This document shows, one piece after another, positions 9,833 to 22,088 of a stretch of 64,000 nucleotides of DNA. Each line of letters begins with the position of its first letter. Position 1 is the stretch's first letter. A program made the position numbers and the translations under genes. The DNA lies in assembly GCF_000313135.1 (NCBI RefSeq), contig NW_004457669.1, positions 1 through 64,000 of the forward strand. The letters run 5' to 3'. Source of the DNA: Acanthamoeba castellanii str. Neff (taxonomy: Eukaryota; Discosea; Longamoebia; Acanthamoebidae). The notes beneath the pieces are model-generated. The model did not search any database. It was not told the origin of the DNA and saw only the letters and a list, made by a program, of their open reading frames with translations.

Positions 9833-11575
9833 ATGGACCGCAAGAGCTCTCTTCGAGCCTACGTGAGGACCAAGGAAGATCAAGCCGAGGTAAACTTGGA
9901 GGCTAAGGGCGAGGAAGAGCTGGAGCTGCTCTCCGACCCCCTCGCCTTGGCCAATACCGGCATCCTTCTCACAACCAACAAGCGTGGTGACGGTACGGAC
10001 TGCCTCGCACCTTTTTCGCCTTGTGATTCTTTTTCTGAGTCCGTTGTGAGTTGTGTGTGCCATCACCACCGAACGCAGGCAAGGTGGTGTTCAGCCTGCG
10101 CGAGCTGCCTCTCCACAGCGAGTGGCGCACTTCCGCGGGACACACCGTGGCTCGAGTCTCTCGCCGCGATGTGCTCATCTGCGATGTCAGTACGTACCAA
10201 CCTGCCCTCTTCACCCCCCCCCCCTTTCCAAGTATCAGCAATGCTCACCCTCTTGTGCTCGCTACCAGCTGGGCAGCCGCACACCATCGACGTGCCATCA
10301 GAGACGCTGCTCACCATCCTCTACCTGCCTGACGCAGTGCTCCAGACCATCTGGTTGCACCTCGTGCCCAGCATCACCAACACATGCATACCCCGTACGT
10401 GCCTGAACCCTTCCACGAAGAGGAGTTTGCCGCATGCGTTGGTTCCATACTCTTCTCTAACGCCTGCGTCGTTCGTTGAAACAGAGGACATTGGGCGGTG
10501 CAGGCTGGTGTGCAGACATTGGGCGCGCATGATCGAGAAGATGGTGGTCTACGAACGAACAAGGGGCATACGGTTCGTCATCCCCTCGCACCCGGTTCAG
10601 CGCGTGCGGAGCATCTACGACAGCGATGACGAAGACTACGAGCTCGAAGCGGAGCACGACAACGACGTTGAGGAATCGCTGCTCGACGGGGTCGCGGGCC
10701 GCCACACATCGATCGCGCGCCTCTGGGTGCTGTCCACCTCACGACCCAAGCCGGCCCCGGCCAAGGGCATCTTGAAGCGACCTGCCGACGACGCGCAGGG
10801 CAAGAGCAAGAACACCAAGAAGTCGGTGCGATTCACCGGCCTCGGCGACGAGAGCGAAGCCGAGGAAGCGGAGAAGGAGCGGCGAGCGCGGGAGAGCGTG
10901 CGAAGGAAGCTGACCGAGGGAACCGAGCTGTCGAAACGGTTCCTCGCCTCCTTCTTCGGATGGAGCAAGCACCACCACCGCAAGCGCTCGTCGATCGACG
11001 GCGCCGAACTGTTTGGCGAAGAAGACGATATGGACGACGAAGACGCCGACGACCAGGAGAGCGCGGACAGCGACGACACGGGAGAGGAAAGCGCGTCGAC
11101 GGTCATCAACTCGGCCGAGGAGGCGTGGTACCGCACCAACGTCTTCGAGAACCAGACCAGGAATCTCAACCGCCTCAAGGAGCTCGAGATGCGCCTCGAA
11201 GAGATGGTGCGCAGCAAGGGCCGGCTCGGCTGCAAAGTCCCACGCAACAACACCGCCACCACCGCCAGCAGCGGCGCCGAGGAGGAGGCTCAGATGGGCG
11301 ATGGAGAGGGAGTTGATGATGAGAGCCGAGTGGCGATCGTGGGCGACGACCTGCAATCATCGCCGACGCGGGTGGAAGTGGACGGCTGGGCCGAGAGCCC
11401 GGTCTACATGTCGCCGCCGGAGGCGCTGCCGGACCAGGCGCGGGAGGAGGCCAACGCGGGCGAAGACGAAGACGAGGGAGGACAAGAGGGCAAGCCGAAG
11501 CGCAGGAGGAGAGACTCCTTCAGCGGGCTGCTGTCCTCGATGTCCGGCGCGAGCAAGAAGCTTCTGTCGCGCTAG
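9833..11575 (+). CDS. F-box protein with long charged C-terminal region
   Basis: The first ATG in frame is at 9833 (MDRKSSLRAYV). Four exons join in frame: donor near 9997 (GTACGG) to the acceptor at about 10079, 10191 (GTACGT), and 10394 (GTACGT) to about 10484. The joined middle gives LYLPDAVLQTIWLHLVP followed by EDIGRCRLVCRHWARMIEK. This is the L-P...I...L and C-R..C..W pattern of an F-box, which binds SKP1 in SCF ubiquitin ligases. The last 360 residues are highly charged, with an acidic block (EEDDMDDEDADDQESADSDD), a basic C-terminus (KPKRRRRDSF) and no visible substrate-binding repeats. The target is unknown. Predicted length is about 500 residues. Confidence 0.65.
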   Translation: MDRKSSLRAYVRTKEDQAEVNLEAKGEEELELLSDPLALANTGILLTTNKRGDGTDCLAPFSPCDSFSESVVSCVCHHHRTQARWCSACASCLSTASGALPRDTPWLESLAAMCSSAMSVRTNLPSSPPPPFQVSAMLTLLCSLPAGQPHTIDVPSETLLTILYLPDAVLQTIWLHLVPSITNTCIPRTCLNPSTKRSLPHALVPYSSLTPASFVETEDIGRCRLVCRHWARMIEKMVVYERTRGIRFVIPSHPVQRVRSIYDSDDEDYELEAEHDNDVEESLLDGVAGRHTSIARLWVLSTSRPKPAPAKGILKRPADDAQGKSKNTKKSVRFTGLGDESEAEEAEKERRARESVRRKLTEGTELSKRFLASFFGWSKHHHRKRSSIDGAELFGEEDDMDDEDADDQESADSDDTGEESASTVINSAEEAWYRTNVFENQTRNLNRLKELEMRLEEMVRSKGRLGCKVPRNNTATTASSGAEEEAQMGDGEGVDDESRVAIVGDDLQSSPTRVEVDGWAESPVYMSPPEALPDQAREEANAGEDEDEGGQEGKPKRRRRDSFSGLLSSMSGASKKLLSR

Positions 11576-12024
11576 TCACAACAAGTAGGGAGAGAAGGTG
11601 TACATACTTTGGGAGCAATTGGTGAATGGCTCATACTATTTATTTACACAACATGTGCAGCATATTCATCCATGGAACATAGTGCCGAACACACCATTGG
11701 CTGACAAGTAAGCCCTTCCACCAATTACTTTTTGTGCAAGTGTCGACAGCCGATGAAAGCAGAAGGACACGGGGTGGAGCCCAGGCGGAAACAGGACAGT
11801 ATGGAAAGTTAACGCGTAGGAGGCCGCGTTCTATTATGAATTAGGACTAGAGCAACGAGCCCGAGGTGCTGGAGATGGTGATGCAGATGACAAATATTGT
11901 ATGATACAGGGATGAAGTGGTGATGGTTACAGGTGTGGTGTGGTGGTGTGATGCTATCTATACAGTCCAGCACTTGGTCTGCTCGATGATGTCGGCTCCT
12001 TCTCTCCTTTGCTCTCTTCTCTCC
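11576..12024. other. Intergenic region between convergent F-box and RFX genes
   Basis: About 450 bp holds the two 3' UTRs. It includes AT-rich stretches (CTATTTATTTAC near 11638) and no open frame worth noting. I see no RNA gene or repeat in it. Confidence 0.5.
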
Positions 12025-13378
12025 TCACAGCAGGTTGTCCAGGCACCACTCGGAGAAGCCCAGGTCGGCCCATGCGTCGTTCCACGACGGGTCGTTGATG
12101 GCCCGGAACAGGAAGCTGTCCCTGGTCGGTCGCTCCGCGCTCTGCCCCTCGCGGCACCGCTCCCGCACCTTCTGCAGCATGGCACAGCGGTAGAGCAGCA
12201 CCTCGGCCTCTCTCGACAGCACACTGGGCGCCGCAAGCATTGGCGTGGCGTCCAGGTACGGACTGAGGCTGGTGCTCCTGCTGACGTTGCTGCTGCTGTT
12301 GTGGTCGTCGTAGTACTGCTGCGGCCAAGGCGACGACGGCTGCGACGAGGTGTGTTGTTGGAGCTGGGGCGTGCTGGGCCAGGTTATGGGCGACGACGGC
12401 TGGGGCGAGTAGTGGACCGACGAGCGAGGCGACGAGCAGGTCGACGATGAAGGCGACGGCGAGGTGGAGGTGGGAGTGGACAGCTGAGAATGGGCCTGGG
12501 TGGTTGCTGTGTAGATGGGCGAGAGCATGGGCGATGATTGTACAGAGGAAGATGAAGACGACGATGAAGATGAGGAAGCCGACGACTTGCAGGAAGAGGA
12601 GCGCTGACGCGGCCTCTGGGGCTTCACCTGAAACGTGAACGAGAGGCAGCCCGAGGAGTTCATGGACGAGGGCGACAGCGCGGGAGACGAGGGCATCGAG
12701 ACCGACCGGCTGCGTCGCTGGCCGCTACCGTCAGAAGAGCCCGTCAGACCCACCAGGGCGTCGTCCTCGGCCATACGGCGGACCAGGTGGGTGTAGTGCT
12801 GCCTGCACCAGAGAGAGAGAGGGTGGTGACAGATTAGCCAATGGGCAGCGCTTGTTTAAATAGGGAACGGCTATTGGAAAAAAGGCAAGAGCCCGGTAAG
12901 AAGAAATCAAGAAGGGGGGGGGGTTGGAGAGACGTACTTGGCCTGGCCACGGGGTCCTTTTCTGTTGCTCTTGATGCCTGGGAAGGCTCGGCGAACCAGC
13001 TTGCCATAGAATGTGCGGGACATGGGGAAGGTGACACCTGGTGAGGAAGAAGATGGTGAGGTGAGCCTTGGCGTGTCTGGTTGGCTGGGGTCGCGAGCTT
13101 CAAGTATGAAGTACCCTTTTGTCTGCACATGTCGAGGTAGTGGGCGTACACCTCGCACTTGCTGACAGAGCCGGCCGAGTTGATGGTGTAGTTGTCCCTC
13201 AACCTGCGTGTTGTGCATGGAGGTTAGGGTAGGCCAACTGGAAAGGTGTGGCCATCACGACGAACCATTGCACGACGGCGATGCGGTCTCTCTCGTCCGT
13301 CGAAACGTCATCGTCTTGGTGGTTCTGCAGCTGCTCACCAAGTTCGCTGTTTGTGTGGTGTTCGTCCTGGCTCGCCAT
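12025..13378 (-). CDS. RFX-type winged-helix transcription factor
   Basis: The start ATG is at 13378 (MASQDEHHTNSELGEQ). After a short acidic N-terminus the exons assemble into a RFX DNA-binding domain. IAVVQW and LRDNYTINSAGSVSKCEVY, then AHYLDMCRQKG, are followed by TFYGKLVRRAFPGIKSNRK, GPRGQAKQHYTHLVRRM. These match the family pattern W-L..NY, Y..Y, FGK-I-R..FP, R-G-x-x-K-x-H-Y. RFX proteins bind X-box promoters. The remaining 240 residues are Ser/Pro rich (runs of Ser near 12560) and resemble a disordered activation region ending in CLDNLL. The dimerisation and B/C regions of animal RFX proteins are not apparent. Confidence 0.82.
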
Positions 13379-14457
13379 GGTTGCTAGCTTGCTGGGAACG
13401 GTGACGACGAAGGCGGTGATGGTAACGAGGCTGGTAAGCCTGGCGTTGATGGGTACAGGGGAGGGGTTGCTTGTGATGTGCCTTCGCGATGGCTGGAAGA
13501 TGGTACAGAACCGAGGGAAGTGGCCCGTGCACGGCCACACTTATAGGAAACCGGGGGGGGGGGCACCACCACGGCCATTCGTCGCTGCGCGACCCAAACT
13601 TTTTTGACTCTATTCTCAGGTCACGGGAAACAACGGAATGAGATGGTATGCGAGAGCCACATTCCCCCATTCCTGGCCTCTTTAGCTCTTCGATCCTTGG
13701 GCCTCGCTGCTGATGGGTCACTTTGCATCGCCCGCTTACCTTTCCTCCGCTCGAGAGCGCTCGGCATTCCATCGCCGTCGGTGATGATGTCACATGTTGG
13801 TCTCCCCACGGCCCCGCCCAGTGGAGTACGGGAAAATTTGGGGAAGATCGCCGACCATCACCGACCACGACGGCAAGTTCAGCATCTGCGTTCACCGACC
13901 CAAACTGGTCAGTTACAGCGGCCACCGAGAGCTGCGCTTTTGGGAACCGCACCGGCCACGTGCGGAGTGGTCATGATCACACTGTAATACCGGGGTGCTG
14001 CTCGAGCCCGGTTGCACGCTGTGAAAGCCGACAGTCTGCTCCGTGTTGAAAGGCTTCCCCCTTCGCTTCTCTCCATCTCTTTTCGTTCTTTTCGCCGACC
14101 AGCACGCGGCTTCGCCCCCTGCAAGCGTTACGACCCGCAACGACCACCGCTCATGTTGTGGGAAAGGTGGAGCCCCCTCCTCCTTGATCCTTTCCATTCA
14201 AGTGGTCACTCATGAAGGCCGGGGAGGAGGTGATTTGCCACACCAGATCCACCACCCAAATGGTCGTAGAAGCGGTGTGATGCGTTCTTGTTGTAGTGCG
14301 CAACCAGCATACGCACGCTGTGCGCGTCACACCAGCAGAAAAGCCGCAGAGCGCCGGCAGAGTACACGTCACCCTCTGTCCTTCCCTCTCCGCTCGTTCT
14401 CCATCTTTTCTGGGTGCCTGCCCGCTTCTTTCTTGCGACGGCAACGGCCGTTGCGGT
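13379..14457. other. Long intergenic region upstream of the RFX gene
   Basis: About 1.08 kb separates the RFX start from the stop of the next minus-strand gene. It contains a G-run of nine to ten bases at about 13552-13562, a possible TATA box and several short open frames on both strands without recognisable domains. It is the longest gene-free stretch outside the CpG-poor islands and may hold distal regulatory DNA for the RFX gene. Confidence 0.4.
13540..13547 (-). promoter_or_regulatory. Candidate TATA box of the RFX-type gene
   Basis: On the minus strand the bases read CCTATAAG, about 165 bp upstream of the RFX start codon at 13378. The position suits a core promoter with a 5' UTR of roughly 130 nt. 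The call rests on motif and position only. Confidence 0.3.
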
Positions 14458-17051
14458 TCAGTGAGCGATCGGTACATAGACGGCAGCGCCCGTACCAGGC
14501 TTCGTCACCAGCAGCTCAGGGAACGTCTCTTTCACCTACACACCAGAACGTCGAGCGACACGGACCAGACATCAGAAGGGGACGATCTGTGATGGAGCCG
14601 TGATGACGAGGGAGGGCCTACCTTGGTACAGAAAGCGTCCACCTTGTGCGTGGGGACAAGGGAGATAGTCCAACCACCCCATCCAGCGCCAGTCAAACGA
14701 GAACCAACAGCTCCCGCTTCGCTGAAGCACGAACACATAGCAAAAAAAAAGTAAAATAAAGGAGCATTATTCCTAAAAATGGTCAAAAAAGACAAAAGGC
14801 CGACGTACCGACACAAGGCGGTCAGCTGGTCCAGCTCCGAACACGAGCAGGCGAAGAGGTCCCTGCAGCTAAAGTGCGACTCGTTCATGAGCTTGCCCAG
14901 GACCTGACGAGCATGGCCATGGTGAGGAAGTGATGTGTGCCGTCTGCCATAACGCATCGCATACGTGTGAGGTGGCGGTGTTGTCGTACCTCAAGCTGGC
15001 TGCTGGCCTCCTCGGCCGAAGCGGCCTTCGTCTGGCAGATCGCTTGGAAGTCCTCCACCCTCTTGGACTCTGCTCGCGTTGCCCAAATCTTTCTCGTTAG
15101 CCCGGCCTGCAGGAGTAAGTGTGCGCAGTCTGCAGGCCCGGGCTGGCGCCGTACCGGTGTACACATGAAGCGACCTCTGGCAAAGGTGGAAGACCTTCTG
15201 GTTCACGTCCTCCACAACGATCCTGCCCAGATAGTCCTTCCTCACTCGATCGACATCAAAGCCGGTGAGCTCGGCCAGCTCTGTCATCATCATGCCCATG
15301 GGCATCAAAAATGGTGCACAAGCCGACGTCAGTCAAGCTGCTTACGGCAAGACAAACATGCACCGCGCTGACGTGCGTGAGCGTACCGTTGAGGGAGTAG
15401 GCCTCTTCGTGCAGGTGCTGCTTAACGAAGCCGGCCAAGTCTTCGAGCGAAGGCTGAGGCTTATGAAGCTTCTGCACATCGATTAGTCGCCTGAAGAGGT
15501 GGAAAGGGGTCAGCTGCGAAGGTCATGGGCTAGCAAGGCGCAGACTGCAGAGGGGGACATGTGGCAGATGCCTGGGCGAGAGGCCTCTACCTGATCTGGA
15601 CCCAGTCCTCGATGCCGAGCGCCTTACCGAGCAGCACTGCAGCCAAGCGGCACTCGACGACCCTCATGTTATAGCCCGATCCGAGCGTCGCGTACTTGTT
15701 GGCCTCGACACCGCTTGCTGCGATCACAAACGACACGCTACATACACGTCGCCCAAAGCAAAGCGCACAGCCCAGCCGAGTACCATTAGCACACTGGCTC
15801 TTGTCCTGGCCAGTGTGGACCCAACTCACGCAGCAGGGCGACACGAAGTACCCTTCGGGAATCATCACATCGGAAGCCCGAAGCGGATCGAAGTCGATTC
15901 TCTTCGCCTTGCCCTTCTCGCCCAGGAACGAGATGGCCTGGTCCATGCTGCACGCATGAACAGTTAACGAGATAGAAGCGCGTGTCAGCCCAGGCACGTC
16001 ATCAACCATTGCAGAGCTTGCTCGCAACGCGTGCGGACGGGTACGTTACCCGCCAGACTCCATGCCGATGAATCGCTCGGCCTTGCATGCCAGGTCGGCC
16101 ATCTGGGTCTTGGAGAGCCGTTGCTTGTTGGCCTGCGCCAGAGCCAGCGAGGACGCGCAGACGAGGGCAGACGACGACGAGAGCCCCGATCCCTGAAGGT
16201 GGGGGAGAGAGAACGGGCACCACGGTGCCGTGGTGAGCTAGGCTGAGACCACATTCAGGGCGAGAAGGTGAGAAGCCATACAATGGGCACGGTCCCGTGG
16301 GTGAGGATGTTGATCGTTTGCGGCGGCGTCTGCTTCTCTTCGCCGCCCCGGCCATCGTCACCTGACCAGACCACCATGGCACACATGAGCATGAATCAGA
16401 ACACGAGAACTGGGGCACTGGTGGCGGGTGGCGGGCAACACTGGCGGTACCGACGAGGTCCTTGGCCTGCTCGAGTCCGCGGTAGGCGGCGAGCACGTAG
16501 CGCGACCAGTCGTGGGCAACGTCGATGGACGACGACGCGGTCAGCGCGCGGGTGGGGAACCTGTCGCTGACGTTGTGCAGGTTGATGGTGTCCTCCTGCA
16601 CGTTGCCCTCCACCACGCGGACGGCCATGATGGTGTCCTGTCGATCCAATGCCATGGGCAGCACGCCATAGCCGCTGTAGTCCACATGCTCGCCTGGCCA
16701 GGAAGGTGAGGCATTGGTGGGTGGTGAACGCCAACACAGCCACGACGCACCAGCCAGGGCACTTACCGATGAGATTGACGCGTCCGGGAGCGCGGGCGAA
16801 GTAGGCCGGAGCAGACCCATAAATCTTCTCGAATTGTTGGGTCAGATTCGTGTACCTGCGAGTGAGCCGAATTGGATAAATGAATGAAGGGCACGAAATG
16901 AATGCTTTGTGTCGCGATGAAGGAAGACTTGAAAATGAAATGGGAAGATTGCCTACCGGGACTGAATCTCTTTCAAATCTTCGCCCTCGAGCGGGTACAT
17001 CTCGTCCACAGTGTGGAAGACGGGAGGGAGCGGGATGGCAGCACTGTTCAT
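14458..17051 (-). CDS. Galactokinase / GALK2-type GHMP sugar kinase
   Basis: The start ATG is at 17051 ([19 protein letters not shown]) and the stop TGA is at 14458-14460 after AAVYVPIAH. The galactokinase signature appears as [11 protein letters not shown] with [15 protein letters not shown]. The GHMP ATP-binding loop is [17 protein letters not shown], and the third motif is [13 protein letters not shown]. The [15 protein letters not shown] form is closer to plant galactokinases and animal GALK2 (N-acetylgalactosamine kinase) than to GALK1. The enzyme phosphorylates the C1 hydroxyl of galactose or GalNAc, the entry step of the Leloir pathway. The gene has about ten exons and encodes roughly 480 residues, a normal family length. 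Sugar specificity is undecided. Confidence 0.88.
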
Positions 17052-17305
17052 GTTGGTGGACTCTATCGGGAATGGGAACAGTGCAATAGATGGAAGAGTG
17101 CAACACCAACACAAAGTGACCCCTTGTTTGGCGCTGTAATATCGGATTCCTGGTTTTTGTCATGGAGCGATTTCTGCATCATGTCGGCAGAAAATGACTG
17201 GCATTTTTCGTAAAGCCAGAAAAATCACAGACACGGCTGCGTTGGGTGGTTTGTCGATCGATCGCTCATCAAACAGCGGACGCGGGTGTGTGGTTGAGCT
17301 GGAAG
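17052..17305. promoter_or_regulatory. Short divergent promoter between the kinase and RBM26/27-like genes
   Basis: Only about 254 bp separates two divergent start codons, so both core promoters must lie here. No clear TATA element was found on either strand. Confidence 0.4.
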
Positions 17306-20300
17306 ATGAATCTCAGCTCAGAACAGGAGACGCAGTTGCAGGACTACCTGGTGGAGCAGTTGGAACCAATGTAAGTTATCTATCACCTGTTTAATTGCCA
17401 CCATCTGGCGCAAATCTCATTTAGCTATGTATTTTTGGTGGCCACCAGATGTGCTGCCGATCCGAAGGTGCTGTCCATGTACATTCTGGCCCTCATTAAG
17501 CGCGATGACATGTCAACGGAGCAGGTCAGAGAGTTTTGTACGACTGAGCTTCAAGATTTTTTGAAAGAGGGTACCCTTCTCATCCACCGCCGCGCCAACC
17601 ACTCCCACTTGCTAACCATTCATCTCTCACAGAGACGAAGCCCTTCATCGGGCGCCTTTTTGATATGCTGCACGAGATGACCTCGCGCCAGTCCGGTGGT
17701 GGTGTGAAGAAGGAAATGGATGACTCGCGCCGGCACAAGGAGCGAAGAGAGGATTTCGACAATGAAGACGCGTACGATCAGTATGAGGATCGCAGCTCGT
17801 CATCATCGCGGCGATCGGACGACAGCAGAAAGAGACGATCAGATCAGGGCGAGCGAGAGCGGGAAAGGAGCCCAGCGCCCTATGATGACGACAGCAGAGA
17901 TCGCAAGAGAAGGCGAGCTGGCTCGGAAGAGGCCGAAGAGCGCTCGCCCTCGTCGCAGAGGCGCGACCGGCACAGGCGCGAGAGGGACCGTGAGGACACC
18001 AGAGATGTGCTGCCATCATCATCATCCTCTACTTCCACCACTTCGTCTCGGAGAGGGTACGATCAGCGCGGCCATGAGGCTGGTGGGCGTGTCAACATCG
18101 ACCGGCCTCTTTCTTCGAGCCGAGGCAAGGACGAGATTGCAGGAGGAGGTCGGTGGGAGGGAGGACGTGAGGACAGCAGATCCCACCCCAGCGCGTCCAG
18201 CAGCCGCTACGATGATGGCCGAGGCTCTCGAGACTACAGCTCGCGCAGCAGGACTGGCGGGCGCGACACAAGACCCGGTGGCGATTTTGGTGGCAGCCGC
18301 ATTACCGGAAGGAAGCGAGGTGTGTGCTACGATTTTGAAGGTATCCATCGAATCTTTTCGGCTGTGTTTAATTGATTTATAATTTGATATTATTTCTAAA
18401 TTATTTGTTCTTGTTGCACTGGTCACGCTCATCATCGATTTTATTTTATTTTTTCCCACGTAGAGCGTGGTGTGTGCGTCAAGGGTGAGAGTTGTGAGTA
18501 TGAACACCTTGGGCGGCCTCTTGTTGTTGACGAGGCAGGTCTGTCCAAGCTGCAGAGCGACCGTGGTACGCTACTACTGCTCTCGTCTCTCTCTCTCTCT
18601 CTCTCTCTCACTCTTAGCATGCTAACTGACGCGCGGCCTCGTCTTGTCCAGAAGACACTGAGGAAGCCGGTGCCTACAATCCGGAGGATCCGTTCCTCAA
18701 CAAGACCAGCCCCATCCCGGTGTGGCACGGTCCCACGTCCCGAGCTGCGCCTCCCGTGCCACGCGGTGGGCGGGGCGTCGCGGGTCCCGGGCTGCTCAAC
18801 CCGCCCATGCTCCCCCTGCCACCCATGCCTCACCCGCAGAGGCTCGGCAATCAGGGTGCGTACACCACCATCGATATATAAAAGTCGCATGGCTTGTCAC
18901 CTCGTGCCTGGTGTGACCGATGATTAACACACCTCACATTGCGAACGCAGGCGTTCTTCCGCTGCCGTCGGTCCCCATGCTGCCGCCTCATCAGGTGCCC
19001 TACCATGGCGGGGACGGGCTGATGCCCACACCCGGCAGCCAGCCGTACCCGTCGCGCGGCATGCGTGGAATGCGCGGCCGAGGCCGGGGCGGATACCACC
19101 AGAGACCTTCCTACGAGGACGAGGGGATGTTCCGCACCGAGACGGAGAGTGCAATCACCGACACGGCCAACTTCGGGGGCAACCGACCCCCTTATGAGTC
19201 TCATTACGGCGACAACCAAGGTACGATTGCCTTGTTCATCACCGCCACCGCGGTTCCCTTCTGCGCAGAAGAAAGGCCGGCGCCAACGAAGTCCTCGCTT
19301 GTGTTGTTACGCAGGAGGCGGTCGTGGCTTCAACCGGTTTAAGCGCGGGCGGTATGAGGGCGACTACGGCCACAGAGGGGCCAGGCCACCGAAGCCTCAG
19401 ACCGACTCGATTTGCGTGGCCCGTATTCCGCAGGAGCTGAACACGATTTCGCAGCTCAACGCACACTTCCAGAAGTTTGGCAACATCGTCAACATTCAGG
19501 TACGAACAACATTTCCGACATACTCGCACATGTCATGCGGCTCGGTCTCACTCCCCGGCTTTTGCCTTCTTCTTCTTTTCTTCTTCTTCAGTTGGATCCC
19601 GCGAACAAACAGGCATTCGTTCAGTTCACGAGCAACGCCGAGGCGCTGTTGGCCCTGCGCTCGCCCGAGGCCGTGATGAACAACCGGTTCATCCAGGTGT
19701 ACCTGAAGAAGGACGAGGCGCAGGAGGGCGGCGCCCCGGCCCCCGTGGTCCCTCAGCCGCCCCGACCCGTACGACCATTCCCCCCCAGTCTAGACACCCG
19801 AACCGCGGCGCGTCACGGATGCCATGCTAACTCCTCTGTTTTTCTGCTGAATAGGCGGTCCGACCTGTGCCCACGTCCACTGTTCCCCAGCCGGCGATGA
19901 TGTCGCGAACGCCCACGTCTCTTGTGGTTCAGCCCGCCGCCGCGGCTCAGCCCAAGAACCTGGAAGAGCTGAAGAAGAAGCAACAGGAGCTTCTCAGCAA
20001 GCAACTGGAGCAGCAGAAGGTACGCGTGGAAGTTGAGAGTGTTCTTTATTGGTTGCTTGCTGGGCCTCAAGCTAATGTTTTGTTTTTTGTTCATAAAATT
20101 AGAAACTGCTTCAACTGCTGGAGAAGATGAAGGGAACCACGTCGAAGGAGAAAGACGAGGTCAAGGCGCAGCTCACGGCCCTCACCGCCAAGATCGGCGA
20201 GGCCATGAAGAAGGCGCGCGAGGGCGTCGCCAAGCAGACGGCCGCTCCGGTTGTCGGTGCCGCGCCTGCCGCTGCCACGTCGTGGAAGAAGCTGAGCGCC

Positions 20301-21474
20301 GACTCCGAGAAGCAGCGGTTGGACCGTGAGCTCGAGTTGCTCGCCAAGTCCAAGGCCGTCATCGAGACCAGCACCAACGGCGCCTCGGCGCCTCCGAAGA
20401 GCACCACCAGCGAAGCAGGCGCGAGCCTGGCCGAGTCGCCCGAGCTGAGCGCCGTCGGTACTTCTTCCCTGCCGGCCCCTACGAAGGAGGTCGATCAGTC
20501 GCGTATGGAGGCCCTGCAGAAGACCCTGGCCAGCCTTCAGGAGGAGGCCAAGCAGCTCGGCATCCCCGCCTCCCAGATTGCCGCCCAAGGTACTTGCTTT
20601 ACGCCCTCCCAGGGCAATGGGACAATGACCAGTCAGTCAGTCATCGGGCTCCAACACTTATTATGGGTCTTCCCCCCCAAACAGTTACCGGTGTGCCCTC
20701 GCTGGCGGGACCCCGAGGCCGCGGAGTCGGGATGCGCGCCCGAGCTGCTCCCTGGTGGGGCCGCGGCAGAGGCAGAGGCGGTCGAGGTACACACGCCCGC
20801 GCATCTCCTTCACCGCCACAAGTTGTGTCGTGTGTTTATTTACCTGTGCGTTGCGCTCGCTTAGGTCGCGGGTTTGCGAGTGCGCCGCGCTCGTTCAAGC
20901 TGGACAACCGTACCACGGTGGTCTGCGTCCACGACGTGCCCCAGGAGCTCAGGGACGAGGCGCTACTGCGCGCCCATTTCCAGGCCTTTGGCGAGGTCAT
21001 CTCGCTCGCCATGCAGCCCGACTCCAACAACTTCCTGGTGCAGTTCGCCCAACGGTTCATGGCCGAACAGGTATGTACCCCCAACCAACACAGCCCCCAC
21101 AACTGGCGCAGCCCTGGAGCGATGGCTTAACGTGCGCTTGTCCTCCCCGCCAGGCTATGCAAAAGGGCACGGCGTTGCAGGGCCACATTTTGAACATGAG
21201 CTGGCACGACTCCACTCAATCGGCCGGCGAGGCGGGAGAGCAGCTCGAGCTGGCTTACACGGAGGCCGAGAACCAGGTATGGCGCAGCGTCGTTTTCTTT
21301 TTCTCTTCTTTTCTTCCTCTTGCGGGCCTTGACCTTACCGCCCTGATTATTGCGCAGGAGGAGGTCGAGGAGTACCAAGGCGGCGAAACCTTCGTTGAGG
21401 AGCCCTTTGCCGTCGCCGAAGAAGAGATCGACATCGACGAGGACAAGGAAGAGCGCTCCTGGAAGAGAGAATAA
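17306..21474 (+). CDS. RBM26/RBM27-like RNA-binding protein (PWI-like, CCCH, two RRMs)
   Basis: The start at 17306 (MNLSSEQETQLQDY) leads into CAADPKVLSMYILALIKRDD and LQDFLKEETKPFIGRLFDML. This matches the PWI-like N-terminus of RBM26/27 after splicing at 17372/17449 and about 17570/17632. A long Arg/Ser/Asp-rich region follows, then a CCCH finger (RKRGVCYDFEERGVC, VKGESCEYEHLG). The first RRM is DSICVARIPQELNTISQLN with KQAFVQFTSNAEA. A coiled coil (ELKKKQQELLSKQLEQQK) is next, then a second RRM (TTVVCVHDVPQELRDEALL, NNFLVQFAQRFMAEQ). The acidic C-terminus ends at TAA 21472-21474. In animals these proteins work with ZFC3H1/MTR4 in nuclear poly(A) RNA decay. About 14 exons and 1,000 residues. 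Confidence 0.87.
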
Positions 21475-22088
21475 GCCAGCCGTCGGGACCTCCTTTCATC
21501 TTCATCAACCCATTCTGGGTTCGCCTCTCCCCTCTCCTCTATTCTCTATCTCTCTTCTCCACCTTTAACACTCATGTATCTCCAGCCGCCACTGCAAGGC
21601 GTGTACATGCAATGCGCATTCCCAAAAGAGCCAAATGTGGCCAACACCTCTCGCTCTTGAGAGAGAGAGAGAGAGGTGTACACCTATAAAACATACACCA
21701 TAACACTACCTACATACCACTACCAGCCACAAGAAAAAGAAAAACAGAGCACCCAAGTGGCTTCCCTCTTCTCTATCTCTCTTCTCTCTCTTTCTCCTCT
21801 CCCCTCTTTCGACCAGGCCAGGCCCACTCCTCACTCTTCGCAGGTTCTCTTTCCTTCTCTTCTTCGCTTGTTGTTTGGTATCATCAATTGGGTGGTCTGG
21901 CGTTCGCTTTGTGGTGGAACTGGAGGCACGAAGGTATGTGACACAGGTACGTCTGTCCCGCCCCCTCTTTTTTTTTGAACCCCCTTAGTGATGATGTTCC
22001 CGCTGCGTGCGGGCGTGAATGTGGAGTGTATGCTGAAGAAACGCGCTCAATAAAGATCAGCTTTTGTTGTTGGGCCTTTGGGTGGGTG
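21475..22088. other. Intergenic region with GA microsatellite, TATA-like and AATAAA motifs
   Basis: About 610 bp lies between convergent genes. It has long TC-rich blocks, a (GA)n run at 21658-21675, TATAAAA at 21685-21691 and AATAAA at about 22049-22054 on the plus strand. The simplest reading is a long RBM26/27-like 3' UTR ending at this poly(A) signal. A short separate transcript is also possible. Confidence 0.4.

Noticed and set aside
12540..12600. Possible microsatellite array of TCG/GAT triplets
   Set aside because: It is the poly-Ser coding tract of the RFX protein and needs no separate call.
13335..13952. Minus-strand frame of 205 codons over the RFX start
   Set aside because: Its frame differs from the RFX coding frame in the shared part and has no domain.
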